A stretch of DNA of 64,000 bases from Mucilaginibacter pankratovii. GTDB lineage: Bacteria; Bacteroidota; Bacteroidia; Sphingobacteriales; Sphingobacteriaceae. Of the stretch, positions 33,332 through 41,741 are shown in pieces. The stretch covers positions 310,001 to 374,000 of the forward strand of contig NZ_JACWMY010000001.1 of NCBI RefSeq assembly GCF_014773265.1. Reading direction: 5' to 3'. How positions within the stretch are numbered: position 1 is the first letter of the stretch; each line of letters starts with the position of its first letter. A model generated the notes under the pieces. It saw nothing but the letters and a program-made list of their open reading frames with translations, made no database searches and was not told where the DNA came from. The position numbers and the translations under genes are program-made.

Positions 33332-34579
33332 TTAGGGATCAAGTGGCTCGTCCTGGTCTATCTGCAGGGATTCTATCAGCGGATAGAATTCCAGTTCGGT
33401 TTCCGAGATACGTTTACCCAGTTTATAGGGCACATAATTGAGTTCTTTTTGGCAGCGCCCGGCCATCGTCATAATAAAATCCATTTGCGCTTTATCAGTT
33501 ACAATATAGCCGGGTTTATTAAACGGAATGCTGTATCTGAATACCAACCTGGCATCGTTACGGATATTGGTTGTGGTGTGGCGCGCGTGAGGGTCGATGA
33601 TGATGACATTCTCAGGAATATGCAGGGTTTTTAGCAGGTAGATCTTCATTTCCACCGCCTCATTATTTTTTGTTTTGAACGGATGCACCGCGCCACCCGA
33701 AACCACAATGAAAGGCGCTTTACCCAAGCGGTACTGCATAGCCGCAAGCCTGCAGCGCAGCATCCCCTCGCCGCTTAAAGGCGTGGTTAAATTATCAGGA
33801 CCAGCACCGGGCACCAGTATATGCGAATAGGCATACTTGTCCCATTTGATGGTTTTTACACGATCCGCCGCCGCTTTGTTTGCCGTTGTTGCCATCGGCT
33901 CGTAGCCGGCAGCGTCCTGCCTTTCGTTTATCTCCAGGTACGTTAAAGCCGCCTGCAACGCCGGTTCAAAAAACAGGCGGGTATTCTTAATCTCCGCCGA
34001 AACTACGCTGGAACAATCGTACATTAAAGTGTAATACCCTTTACTCCTGGTATTAAAACTAATGGAATCTATCGCCGGATAATTAGGTTTCTTACCTTCG
34101 GCGTACACCGCAATGGTATGGTTAACAGCGGCAGCATCCTGTTCCCAGGCTTTCACCAACAGTTCTTCTGGTTTGCCGGTATTGTATAATATAAAGGTAC
34201 CCGATGGGATGAGTTGTGTTTTCACCAGGCTGCCCAAAGCGTTACCATCTTTACACAAGGCAAGCAGCCGCGCGCTCACCGTTTTAATTTCATCATCGCT
34301 AAATTTGAGCTGCGCGGGCAGGCAAAGCGCATCTTTGCAGCTGGTAAGTGATGTTTGCAAGGCATTAAGTTTGGCCTGCGTAAGCTGCGCCAACTGCGGA
34401 TCGGCTTTGAGGAGGGCGTTTGCCGCTTTATCCTGTTCGAATAAAGTAAGCAGGTAATAATTTTTTGATTTAACCCAATCCCCTGCGTTAACCAATTGAT
34501 AGTGAGGATCGGGAGCCTGGGCAAAGCTTATGGTTGCCGCAAGCAGCATAGCTGTTAAGCCGGATAGAATTTTTCTCAT
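33332..34579 (-). CDS. YdcF/ElyC/SanA-type (DUF218) envelope protein
   Basis: The product has 415 residues, with a signal peptide (LTAMLLAATISFAQ). The first half is helical with two cysteines and contains no motif I recognise. The C-terminal DUF218 domain shows HILVPGAGP, RCRLAAMQYRLGKAPFIVVSGGAVHP, EAVEMKIYLL, IIIDPHARHTTTNIRNDARL and GYIVTDKAQMDF. DUF218 proteins are linked to cell-envelope metabolism, and their reaction is not well defined. The protein is longer than a minimal YdcF because of the helical half. It is followed by a secreted unknown protein. Confidence 0.85.
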   Translation of the reverse strand: MRKILSGLTAMLLAATISFAQAPDPHYQLVNAGDWVKSKNYYLLTLFEQDKAANALLKADPQLAQLTQAKLNALQTSLTSCKDALCLPAQLKFSDDEIKTVSARLLALCKDGNALGSLVKTQLIPSGTFILYNTGKPEELLVKAWEQDAAAVNHTIAVYAEGKKPNYPAIDSISFNTRSKGYYTLMYDCSSVVSAEIKNTRLFFEPALQAALTYLEINERQDAAGYEPMATTANKAAADRVKTIKWDKYAYSHILVPGAGPDNLTTPLSGEGMLRCRLAAMQYRLGKAPFIVVSGGAVHPFKTKNNEAVEMKIYLLKTLHIPENVIIIDPHARHTTTNIRNDARLVFRYSIPFNKPGYIVTDKAQMDFIMTMAGRCQKELNYVPYKLGKRISETELEFYPLIESLQIDQDEPLDP

Positions 34580-34701
34580 GGTAGTTGGGGCGCAAACACG
34601 CCATTAAATATGAACTACAGGTTAGTTAAAGTATATGTTTGTGTTAAAAAATGTAATGGTACAAAATTGAAATGCAGGCCGCAAAACGCGATGGCCCGCA
34701 T

Positions 34702-34831
34702 AGGGAAATCGCTTTTAGCATTTTCACAGGCTTATTTAGTAGTGATTCGTTTAAAATAATGTTTGTTCGGGCTTGTTCGGGCTGTTCGCGCCCCATGTCG
34801 AACGCGAACAAGCCTAAAATTAATTGAAATT
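34702..34831 (+). repeat. 130-bp repeat element, copy 1
   Basis: Left end AGGGAAATCGCTTTTA, right end TTGAAATT. Bases 34764-34813 are identical to 56598-56647 in copy 2 and contain GCTTGTTCG/CGAACAAGC arms able to form a long hairpin. The flanks do not match the other copies, which fixes both borders. It lies 36 bp before the LacI gene at 34868, so that promoter is probably in or just beyond the element. The reverse strand gives a spurious reading frame with LLNKPVKMLKAISL. Confidence 0.85.
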
Positions 34832-34867
34832 TTATTATGCATATAATTGTGTTTAGCTTCGTTAGCA

Positions 34868-35887
34868 ATGTATAAACCGGCCACCATAAAAGATATCGCG
34901 CTCGCGCTGAAGCTTTCTCCCTCAACCGTCTCAAGGGCTTTAAGGGATGGGTATGAAATTAGCGCCGCCACCAAAAAAATTGTGGCGGAGTACGCCAAAT
35001 CGGTAAATTACAAGTCGAACCCCAATGCGTTAAGCCTAAAAAACAAACGGAGCTATTCCATAGGCATTGTTGTGCCCGAGCTGGCCAACAGCTTTTTTTC
35101 GCAGGCTATAGCCGGTATCGAGTCCATCGCTTACGAAAAGGGGTACCATACCATCATTACCCAAACACACGATTCATCCGAACGGGAACTGATCAATGTA
35201 AATCACCTTGCCAATCGTTCTGTTGATGGCCTGCTGATCTCGATGTCATCCGGCACTGCCGATTATGCCTTTCTACAGAAACTTCACCAGGACGGCCTGC
35301 CCATCGTTTTTTTCGACAGGATAATTGCGGAGATAGATACCTTTAAAGTTACCTCGGATAATTTTAACGCATCGTACGAAGCTACGCTATCACTGATTGC
35401 GGCCGGCTGCACAAAAATAGCGGTACTGGCCAATGCGCCACAGTTATCCATCACCAACGAACGCTTCGCCGGGTACCAAAAGGCATTAGTTGAAAACGAC
35501 ATACCTTTCCGCCCCGAACTCATCAGGAACTGCCTTAAAGGCGGCAGCGATAACCAGGAAGTGGAGGAAGCGGTTAAAGAATTACTATCCGGCATGGATA
35601 AACCTGACGCGATATTTATTACCAGCGACAGGATCAGCATATCCTGCATACGTGCATTAAAGAAGCTAAAGTTCGATCCGCAGAAAATTAGGGTATTGGG
35701 GTTCTCCAATTCTGATGTGGTAGATCTGTTGCAACCGGGTTTATCCTACGTCAGGCAAAAGGCCTTCGAAATGGGCGAAATAGCTGTAAGTATGCTCCTC
35801 AAACTAATCGAGAGTAAGTACCCTATCACCGAGTTTGAAACCAGGAAACTCAGCACCGAATTGTATAGCCTAACACCGCCGCTATAA
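34868..35887 (+). CDS. LacI-family transcriptional regulator (orphan, next to the second Sus locus)
   Basis: I chose the ATG at 34868, giving MYKPATIKDIALALKLSPSTVSRAL; the ATG 7 codons upstream adds residues unlike the family. The product has an N-terminal helix-turn-helix and hinge (NPNALSLKNKRSYSIGIVVPELANSF) and a periplasmic-binding-protein-like effector domain of normal length (about 339 residues). Sugar or sugar-phosphate binding is expected. It is divergent from the YdcF-like gene across repeat copy 1. No AATCGATT site lies nearby, so it probably recognises a different sequence from the two LacI proteins of the xylan locus. Confidence 0.92.
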   Translation: MYKPATIKDIALALKLSPSTVSRALRDGYEISAATKKIVAEYAKSVNYKSNPNALSLKNKRSYSIGIVVPELANSFFSQAIAGIESIAYEKGYHTIITQTHDSSERELINVNHLANRSVDGLLISMSSGTADYAFLQKLHQDGLPIVFFDRIIAEIDTFKVTSDNFNASYEATLSLIAAGCTKIAVLANAPQLSITNERFAGYQKALVENDIPFRPELIRNCLKGGSDNQEVEEAVKELLSGMDKPDAIFITSDRISISCIRALKKLKFDPQKIRVLGFSNSDVVDLLQPGLSYVRQKAFEMGEIAVSMLLKLIESKYPITEFETRKLSTELYSLTPPL

Positions 35888-36065
35888 GCAAGCAATTGCA
35901 GCAGTGCTTCCTCCATTCTTTCCCATCATTCTACTACGCTTCCGCCGGATGATCTTCGGCGCCGATAATGTCTATTTCGGCACCCGCTTAGTCCACTTAG
36001 CCTATTTACTGATTGAATAAAGCTTGCCACGTGGGTACTTTTGATCAACAAACAAAAACAATAAA

Positions 36066-36491
36066 ATGGAAAATACAACAATCGACAAAGTGCTTTACAC
36101 AGGTAAAACACATACCACAGGCGGCCGCGACGGCGGATCGGCCGTTAGTGCAGACAATCGCCTTGATATTAAACTTTCGACACCGGGCACAGCAGGTACC
36201 GGCACCAATCCCGAGCAGTTGTTCGCAGCGGGCTGGTCGGCCTGTTTTATTGGCGCTATGAAAATAGCCGCCGGTCAGTTAAAGGTAAGGTTCCCGGCCG
36301 ATGCCGCGGTTGACGCAGAAGTTGACCTGCTTTTAACCGGCGACGCTTATTCCTTACAGGCACGCCTTAATGTTAGCCTGCCCGGTTTATCACCGGAAGT
36401 AGCCCGCGAAATCACTGAACGGGCGCACCAAACTTGTCCGTATTCTAAAGCAACACGCGGCAATATCGATGTGGCGACCAACATTATATAA
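36066..36491 (+). CDS. ohr: Organic hydroperoxide resistance protein (Ohr, OsmC superfamily)
   Basis: The product has 141 residues, the normal length. The two redox cysteines are visible in AAGWSACFIGAM and HQTCPYSKATRGN, and the start VLYTGKTHTTGGRDG is typical of Ohr. It reduces organic hydroperoxides in the cytoplasm using lipoyl-linked thiols. No OhrR regulator lies next to it. It stands alone between a LacI gene and a convergent terminator. Confidence 0.95.
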   Translation: MENTTIDKVLYTGKTHTTGGRDGGSAVSADNRLDIKLSTPGTAGTGTNPEQLFAAGWSACFIGAMKIAAGQLKVRFPADAAVDAEVDLLLTGDAYSLQARLNVSLPGLSPEVAREITERAHQTCPYSKATRGNIDVATNII

Positions 36492-36506
36492 GAAGCCCGT
36501 TTAATA

Positions 36507-36542
36507 GTAAAAGCCTGCCCGGTAATGCGGACAGGCTTTTAC
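36507..36542. terminator. Bidirectional terminator between ohr and the beta-barrel gene
   Basis: An 11-bp stem (GTAAAAGCCTG and CAGGCTTTTAC) carries A/T runs within its arms. It lies between convergent genes. Confidence 0.75.
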
Positions 36543-36588
36543 TTGTTTAGTATTCTTTTACTACCAGTAACAGGCAAGGTGATCAGTA

Positions 36589-37710
36589 TCAAAAATTAAA
36601 AACAACCCGCACCCCGGCTTGCGACAGATTAAGTTTCTGTTCCGAAAAATCCTGAACCGGGACCTTTAAATATGGTTCGAGCGAAAGGGACTTATTCCCC
36701 GCGACAGGCTGTACAAAGCCAAAGGAAAGGTTATAAAGCGCGACAAATTTGTTTTGCTTAAGCTTTTCCGGTGTTACCGATTCGGTAGAGACCTCCTTAA
36801 CCATCCTATTTTCGTATTGCACAGCCCCTTGTTCGTCAATAAAGCTGGTAACTATAGCCTTTTGCTCGCTAAATTGCAGTGTTTGTACCTGCTTACCTAT
36901 GGCATATGCAGATATCCCCGCCTTTGCGTAAAACTTTTTATTTACATGGTAGCTTACCTGCAGCGGTAACTCGGTACCCGACATGTTCGCCTCCGCGCTG
37001 ATCAGTGTCTTCTCTTCTGCTGCGGTAGCAATCACACCGTTATTTGCCTTTTTAGCCCCCATCTGATTGTAAAACACACCTGTATTTAAGGATATTTTTT
37101 CGCTCAGTTTAAAGTTTACTTCTGCCCCTACGTTGATATTCCCTTTCTGCCTCGAATCCAGCGCCCCACCTACTGCAAAGCCGAAACTCCAGCGGCCTTT
37201 AGCGGGTAAGCGATTTGCCGCGATGTCTCTAATACCACTATCTTCCTGTAACAGATCCTGCATGGTTTTAGCTATGGCTGCTTTTTTTGCGGGTTGCACC
37301 GACTTTATAGTAGTAGCAGAGGCTAATTGAGGGCTTATACTTACAACAATCGCATCGGTAGTATCAGCAGGTTGTTCATCGGCCACAAACGCAACCGGGG
37401 CAACAACGGATGGTTTCAGTCTGATTGCCATAATATGCTTTTCGTGCGTATTATAACTAGCGGTATTTCTTTGCTGGCTTGCCTTCCCGCGGGAAAAAGT
37501 TACAACCCGGTGCTTATCCCCGCCCAGTTTAAGGCCACCCAAAAAAAGGCAGAAAACTAAGAGGAACACGGCGGCTTTGGCCAGCAAAAACCAAACGTTA
37601 CTCCCCGGCTTTTTTTGCCGGTTATTAAAGTTTTCCCACGCACCGTCTTGGTAATCCAGCTCAAAATGCTGCAGTTCGTCCTTGATGTGATCTATTAATT
37701 CAACTTGCAT
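36589..37710 (-). CDS. Membrane-anchored protein with C-terminal outer-membrane-type beta-barrel, partner of the ECF sigma factor
   Basis: The product has 373 residues. The N-terminus (DHIKDELQHFELDYQDGAWENFNNR) is cytoplasmic-looking, followed by one transmembrane helix (FLLAKAAVFLLVFCLFLGGLKL). A low-complexity Ala/Val/Thr linker follows, then a region from about 165 with alternating beta-strands and a terminal aromatic residue (LSQAGVRVVFNF), as in PorT-like barrels. The gene overlaps the sigma-factor gene by 11 bp. A cytoplasmic domain, one helix and a periplasmic domain next to a sigma factor resembles an anti-sigma factor, but a barrel-like end is unusual for one. It could therefore link an envelope signal to the sigma factor. 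I do not recognise a named family. Confidence 0.8.
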   Translation of the reverse strand: MQVELIDHIKDELQHFELDYQDGAWENFNNRQKKPGSNVWFLLAKAAVFLLVFCLFLGGLKLGGDKHRVVTFSRGKASQQRNTASYNTHEKHIMAIRLKPSVVAPVAFVADEQPADTTDAIVVSISPQLASATTIKSVQPAKKAAIAKTMQDLLQEDSGIRDIAANRLPAKGRWSFGFAVGGALDSRQKGNINVGAEVNFKLSEKISLNTGVFYNQMGAKKANNGVIATAAEEKTLISAEANMSGTELPLQVSYHVNKKFYAKAGISAYAIGKQVQTLQFSEQKAIVTSFIDEQGAVQYENRMVKEVSTESVTPEKLKQNKFVALYNLSFGFVQPVAGNKSLSLEPYLKVPVQDFSEQKLNLSQAGVRVVFNF

Positions 37711-38281
37711 AGCTAATGCTGTTTATATTTTTCTGATAAAGCGTGCGTAAAGTTTTCTTAGCGCGGGCCAGGTACACGCGGCTGTTGGCATAAGGGATTT
37801 GCAAGCTCTCCGCAATTTCTTCGTGGCTGTATCCTTCTATCTCGTACATATTAAAAATCACCTTCTGCATGGCGGGCAGGCTATTTAGCAGAGCCAAAAT
37901 ATCCTGCACATTCATCTTATCGGTAATGCTAACCGGCTCCGCATCTACCGAATCATCTGTTAGCTCCTCCACCCTGAAATAATTTTTATCTACCCTGAGG
38001 AAATCTATCGCGGTACGCGATGTTATTTTGGCTGCCCAGCCTTTAAACGAGCGGGACAAAACAATGGGGTCATCGGTTATGCCAAACCTGTTCAGATGCT
38101 TAAATATCTTTACAAAAGAGTCGTTCACCAGTTCTTCCAGGTCGCTGGCATTATCAATATAGCGCCTGGCAACAGCCTTCAGATACCCGTAGTAGTATCT
38201 GTAAAGCCATTCTTTACATTTTTCATCCCCGGCAATACAACCGGTGATCACACTGTCAAGTCGTTTTATTTGTTTGATCAC
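37700..38281 (-). CDS. ECF-type RNA polymerase sigma factor
   Basis: The product has 193 residues. Region 2 is WLYRYYYGYLKAVARRYIDNASDLEELVNDSFVKIFKHL, and region 4 is LNSLPAMQKVIFNMYEIEGYSHEEIAESLQIPYANSRVYLARAKKTLR. It is of normal length for the family. It directs RNA polymerase to a subset of promoters, usually for envelope or stress functions. Translation of the downstream membrane protein is coupled through the 11-bp overlap, so that protein probably regulates it. Confidence 0.93.
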   Translation of the reverse strand: MIKQIKRLDSVITGCIAGDEKCKEWLYRYYYGYLKAVARRYIDNASDLEELVNDSFVKIFKHLNRFGITDDPIVLSRSFKGWAAKITSRTAIDFLRVDKNYFRVEELTDDSVDAEPVSITDKMNVQDILALLNSLPAMQKVIFNMYEIEGYSHEEIAESLQIPYANSRVYLARAKKTLRTLYQKNINSISYAS

Positions 38282-38323
38282 TTACCTATCCGCAAATCCT
38301 GCTACACCATCATCAAAAAATCA

Positions 38324-38351
38324 AACACCTCCTGCCATTGCAGAAGGTGTT
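38324..38351 (-). terminator. Terminator after the DUF4397 gene
   Basis: AACACCT/AGGTGTT outer arms and CTGC/GCAG inner arms are followed on the minus strand by TTTGATTTTTTGATG. It isolates the DUF4397 gene from the sigma-factor gene downstream. Confidence 0.7.
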
Positions 38352-38367
38352 CAGAAAAATTCACTGA

Positions 38368-39072
38368 TTATTTGTTGGTTATTACACCCAAAGCCAGCTT
38401 AGTGCTATCTGTAGCCGCCTTTAAGCCTTTCGCTAAAATGGTGTAGATCTTCCCTTTTTCTACTTTTACTTTAGGCAGGGTTGCCAATATGGTTGTGCCT
38501 GCGTTTTCTTTTATTTCAAAACCAACTTCGGCACCCGGGTCAACTGATGTGTAGGCGGTGCTTGCTTTAAAATCTGTTTTAGAGAATACAACTGCTTTAC
38601 CTGTTATACCAAGATCCAGGCTTCCTGCATCAGGGCTAAGGTTTACGAAACGAAGCTTTGCTTTATCGGTAGCAGGTGCACTCAGGTCGTCTTCGGTTAC
38701 AATTAAAGTTGCTTTTGAAGGTACATCGGCAATATATACAGAGTAAGCCTGGTCGGTTTTAAGGGTAACGGTTGATTTGGTAACTACCCGTGCCGAATCT
38801 TTTTTGGTGATGCTAAATTCGTAGCTGCCCGGCTGCAATGCGCCATAAGTGTTAAATGTGTTGTAAGTAAGCGCTTTGATATTCACTTTGGTGCCGTTTA
38901 GCTTAAAACTGTATTCGGGTGAACCCGGAGACACATGCGAGATAGCTAAACCTGCAGGTAAGACTGTTGGGGTATTATCATCCTTGGTGCAGGAAGATAA
39001 AATGACAACACCTGTTAATAAAACACCCGCTATACGGGTAACAAAAGAGCCTTTGTTGTTAAGAATGTTCAT
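38368..39072 (-). CDS. DUF4397-domain lipoprotein
   Basis: The product has 234 residues, with a lipoprotein signal (VVILSSCTKDDNTP) that has two aspartates just after the cysteine, resembling the surface-export signal. Two related beta-rich halves follow; the second begins KAKLRFVNLSPDAGSLDLGITG, the DUF4397 signature. No enzymatic function is known. It is monocistronic with its own terminator. It may be a surface adhesive or structural protein, which is speculative. Confidence 0.85.
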   Translation of the reverse strand: MNILNNKGSFVTRIAGVLLTGVVILSSCTKDDNTPTVLPAGLAISHVSPGSPEYSFKLNGTKVNIKALTYNTFNTYGALQPGSYEFSITKKDSARVVTKSTVTLKTDQAYSVYIADVPSKATLIVTEDDLSAPATDKAKLRFVNLSPDAGSLDLGITGKAVVFSKTDFKASTAYTSVDPGAEVGFEIKENAGTTILATLPKVKVEKGKIYTILAKGLKAATDSTKLALGVITNK

Positions 39073-39427
39073 AGGATTGAATTATAAATTGTTTATATGT
39101 TTATCCTGTGGAACGGGCTTAACACCGCGATTGAAACAATGGGATGTTATTTATTTTGCAGGTTTATTACTAAGGCAGTGAGAATCAGCGGTTTTAATAA
39201 CCCCAAAAAAAAGTGGTTTCCGGGCGACGGCGGTGGCTTACCGAATGACCTAATAGGCGATTTGTAAACAGATTTGGTAAATGAGCAAAATAGCCAGAAA
39301 TTGCTTGAAGGGTTTACATGTAACCATTATAATGCTTTCTTTTTTTAAAATCACCCTAAAGTATGACCGAAAACACAAGCCATTAATTCAATTTTGAGGA
39401 AGATTTAAACTTTAAACAACAAAAGAA
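39073..39427. other. Intergenic region with divergent promoters (about 355 bp)
   Basis: This region separates the divergent DUF4397 and DUF4199 genes. I see no gene, RNA or clear repeat in it. A/T-rich stretches at 39320-39420 probably hold the promoter of the DUF4199-VOC unit. Confidence 0.5.
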
Positions 39428-39967
39428 ATGAAAAAGATTATTTGGACCTGCGGCGTATTTGCCGGGTTGATAAGTGTTACCTGGGGTGTTGCCAGCGAGG
39501 CCCTGGTGGGCGATAGTTTAAGCCTGAACACCAAGTTATTTTTGGGCTATGCCACCATGATATTGGCATTCTCGCTCATTTTTGTAGGTGTTAAAAATTA
39601 CCGGGATACTTATAACAATGGGCAGATCACTTTTGGTAAAGCGCTGGGAATAGGTCTTTTGATAACGCTTATCGCATCCACCGTATACGTGGTGATCTGG
39701 CTGGTAGACTTTAATTATTTCGCTTCGGATTACGGCGAAAAATACCAGGCCCAGGCCGTAGCCGAAATGAAGGCAAGCGGACGTAGTGCAGCTGAAATAA
39801 AAAAGCAAACGGCGGAAACGGCGGAAATGATGGGGACATACAAATCAAGCTTCCCTTTTAGGGTGATGTTCACTTATTTAGAAATTGCGCCGGTTGGCAT
39901 CATCATGTCGTTAATAGCGGCGCTGGTACTTAAAAATAAATCTAAAACGGCTACAGTAAATTTATAG
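39428..39967 (+). CDS. DUF4199-domain membrane protein
   Basis: The product has 179 residues and four hydrophobic segments (about 7-25, 38-56, 73-96 and 150-170). The sequence IFVGVKNYRDTYNNGQITFGKALGIGLLI followed by a Glu/Lys-rich periplasmic or cytoplasmic loop is the DUF4199 pattern found in Bacteroidota. Function is unknown. It precedes the VOC gene by 21 bp, so the two are probably cotranscribed. Confidence 0.85.
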   Translation: MKKIIWTCGVFAGLISVTWGVASEALVGDSLSLNTKLFLGYATMILAFSLIFVGVKNYRDTYNNGQITFGKALGIGLLITLIASTVYVVIWLVDFNYFASDYGEKYQAQAVAEMKASGRSAAEIKKQTAETAEMMGTYKSSFPFRVMFTYLEIAPVGIIMSLIAALVLKNKSKTATVNL

Positions 39968-39988
39968 ATCAAAATAAAACTAAAAAAC

Positions 39989-40366
39989 ATGAAGAAAGTA
40001 ACGGGCCTTGGCGGCGTATTTTTTAAATCTGAGGATCCGAAAGGTATGAACGAATGGTATGCTAAAAACCTTGGATTAACTACCAGCGCATACGGAACAA
40101 CGTTTGAGTGGCGACAGGCCGATGACCCCTCGAAAGAAGGCTCTACATCCTGGTGCACCTTTCCGCAGGATAGCAAATATTTCGATCCTTCAACCAAGCC
40201 ATTTATGATCAATTACCGGGTGGAAAACTTGGTTGCACTGATAGAAGAATTAAAAAAAGAAAACGTAACCATTGTTGATGAAATAGCGGAGTACGATTAC
40301 GGCAAATTCATCCACATAATGGATCCCGAAGGCAACATTATTGAGCTTTGGGAGCCGAAAGATTAG
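39989..40366 (+). CDS. VOC-superfamily (glyoxalase/bleomycin-resistance-like) protein
   Basis: The product is 125 residues of paired beta-alpha-beta-beta-beta modules: GLGGVFFKSEDPKGMNEWYAKNLGL at the start and VENLVALIEELKKENVTIVDE...FIHIMDPEGNIIELWEP at the end. The final Glu is the usual metal ligand. The family includes glyoxalase I, dioxygenases and antibiotic-binding proteins, so the substrate cannot be named. A plus-strand terminator at 40444-40479 follows. Confidence 0.88.
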   Translation: MKKVTGLGGVFFKSEDPKGMNEWYAKNLGLTTSAYGTTFEWRQADDPSKEGSTSWCTFPQDSKYFDPSTKPFMINYRVENLVALIEELKKENVTIVDEIAEYDYGKFIHIMDPEGNIIELWEPKD

Positions 40367-40429
40367 TAATATACGATGGGTTTAAAGCCTTTTGTTCGAA
40401 CCGTGGCGGTCATGTCAGCATCACGAGTT

Positions 40430-40544
40430 GACTCATCCCCTGCCCCTTCTCTGCTACGCAAAGAAGGGTTTTTATTTTTCCCTTTTCACCCTCTTTCCGC
40501 TTGCGGAGAGAGGGTTGGGCAGCGAAGCGAACCCGGGGTGAGTC
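40430..40544. repeat. Palindromic repeat-type element with GACTCA...TGAGTC ends
   Basis: GACTCATCCCC at 40430-40440 and GGGGTGAGTC at 40535-40544 form terminal inverted repeats. Inside are two hairpins: CCCTTCT/AGAAGGG (40444-40468), and a 13-bp stem with one mismatch at 40488-40515. It fills the gap between the convergent VOC and GH43 genes. I find only one copy in the window. The structure suggests a small dispersed element or a compound terminator. Confidence 0.55.
40444..40479 (+). terminator. Terminator for the DUF4199-VOC unit
   Basis: A 7-bp stem CCCTTCT/AGAAGGG is followed by TTTTTATTTTT on the plus strand. It lies within the palindromic element at 40430-40544. Confidence 0.7.
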
Positions 40545-40616
40545 AAATATGCGAGCGACAGAAAACGAATTAAGATTTCAAACCCATCGCTATGGCCCTC
40601 CGGGTACTGATTCCTC

Positions 40617-41714
40617 TTACAAAAACGGATCTATCAGTTTTATACTGCCATCGGCGTTGTGTTCCAGCGTGGTTACCTTTACGTTTCTTAAATGGGTTTT
40701 GCCGGAGATTTCTGTATCATGGTAAAATATGTACCATTTGCCTTTAAACTCGATGATGGAGTGGTGGGTTGTCCAGCCTTGTACCGGTTTCATAAATACC
40801 CCTTTGTAGGTAAACGGCCCAAGCGGACTATCGCCAATAGCATAAGTAAGCAGGTGCGTATCGCCTGTAGAATAGGTAAAGTAATATTTTCCGTTGTACT
40901 TGTGCATCCAGCTTCCTTCAAAAAACCTGCGGTTGTGGTCTTTGCCTAATAGTGGTTTACCAAGGCTATCCAGTATCACTACGTCTTTCACGGCACCATC
41001 AAACTCCAGCATATTGCCCTTTAATTTGGCAACCTTGCAGGTAATAGCCGGTGCATCATCTTTCTGCAGGTCGGTTTTAGAGCCATTGCTATCGTATTTA
41101 CCGTTATTCCAGCGTTGCAGTTGCCCACCCCAGATGCCGCCAAAGTACATATACGAGCTGCCATCGGTATCGGTAAATACGGCCGGGTCTATGCTAAAAC
41201 TACCCGCTATTGGCTGCGGTTCTGCTTTAAAAGGCCCTTCGGGGTGCTTTGAAGTAGCCACGCCAATTTTAAACACATCCTGCTTATCCTTCACCGGGAA
41301 ATACAGATAATAAGTACCATTTTTATAAGCGGCATCGGGTGCCCACAACTGCCGGCCGGCCCATGGGATATCTTTGATATCGAAACCCACACCATGATCG
41401 GTAACCTTACCGCCGATGCTGTCCATCGATAAAATGTGGTAATCCTTCATGGCAAAATGGTCGCCGTTATCATTCTCGGGGACACCCGCATCAATATCGT
41501 GCGAAGGATAGATATAGATCTTCCCCTCAAATACATGCGCCGATGGGTCGGCAGTGTAAATACTGCTGATGAGCGGCTTAGTAAGGAATTTTACCTTGGT
41601 GCTATCGGCACTGGCAGTGCTTACTTTTTGCACCGGCGAATTGCAGGCCAGCAGAGAGCACGCAACTAATGGCAGCATTAAAAACGGCTTTGCTTTGATT
41701 AATGAATGATACAT
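40617..41714 (-). CDS. GH43-family lipoprotein (arabinofuranosidase/xylosidase type)
   Basis: The product has 365 residues. A lipoprotein signal (LVACSLLACNSP) is followed by a five-bladed propeller with the catalytic base in YTADPSAHVFEGKIYIYPSHD, a middle Asp in SIDPAVFTDTDGSSYMYFGG, and the acid Glu in RFFEGSWMHKYNGKYYFTYS. GH43 enzymes remove arabinose or xylose from plant xylans. The gene starts 27 bp after the GH67 gene, so both are controlled by the operator at 43994. Exact specificity is uncertain. Confidence 0.92.
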   Translation of the reverse strand: MYHSLIKAKPFLMLPLVACSLLACNSPVQKVSTASADSTKVKFLTKPLISSIYTADPSAHVFEGKIYIYPSHDIDAGVPENDNGDHFAMKDYHILSMDSIGGKVTDHGVGFDIKDIPWAGRQLWAPDAAYKNGTYYLYFPVKDKQDVFKIGVATSKHPEGPFKAEPQPIAGSFSIDPAVFTDTDGSSYMYFGGIWGGQLQRWNNGKYDSNGSKTDLQKDDAPAITCKVAKLKGNMLEFDGAVKDVVILDSLGKPLLGKDHNRRFFEGSWMHKYNGKYYFTYSTGDTHLLTYAIGDSPLGPFTYKGVFMKPVQGWTTHHSIIEFKGKWYIFYHDTEISGKTHLRNVKVTTLEHNADGSIKLIDPFL

Positions 41715-41741
41715 TGGTTTATAATTTATTGCTTGGTTTAC

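Noticed and set aside
34644..34934. 96-codon minus-strand frame
   Set aside because: It is produced by repeat copy 1 and runs into the LacI gene on the other strand; the peptide matches the false N-terminus at 56598, not a real protein.
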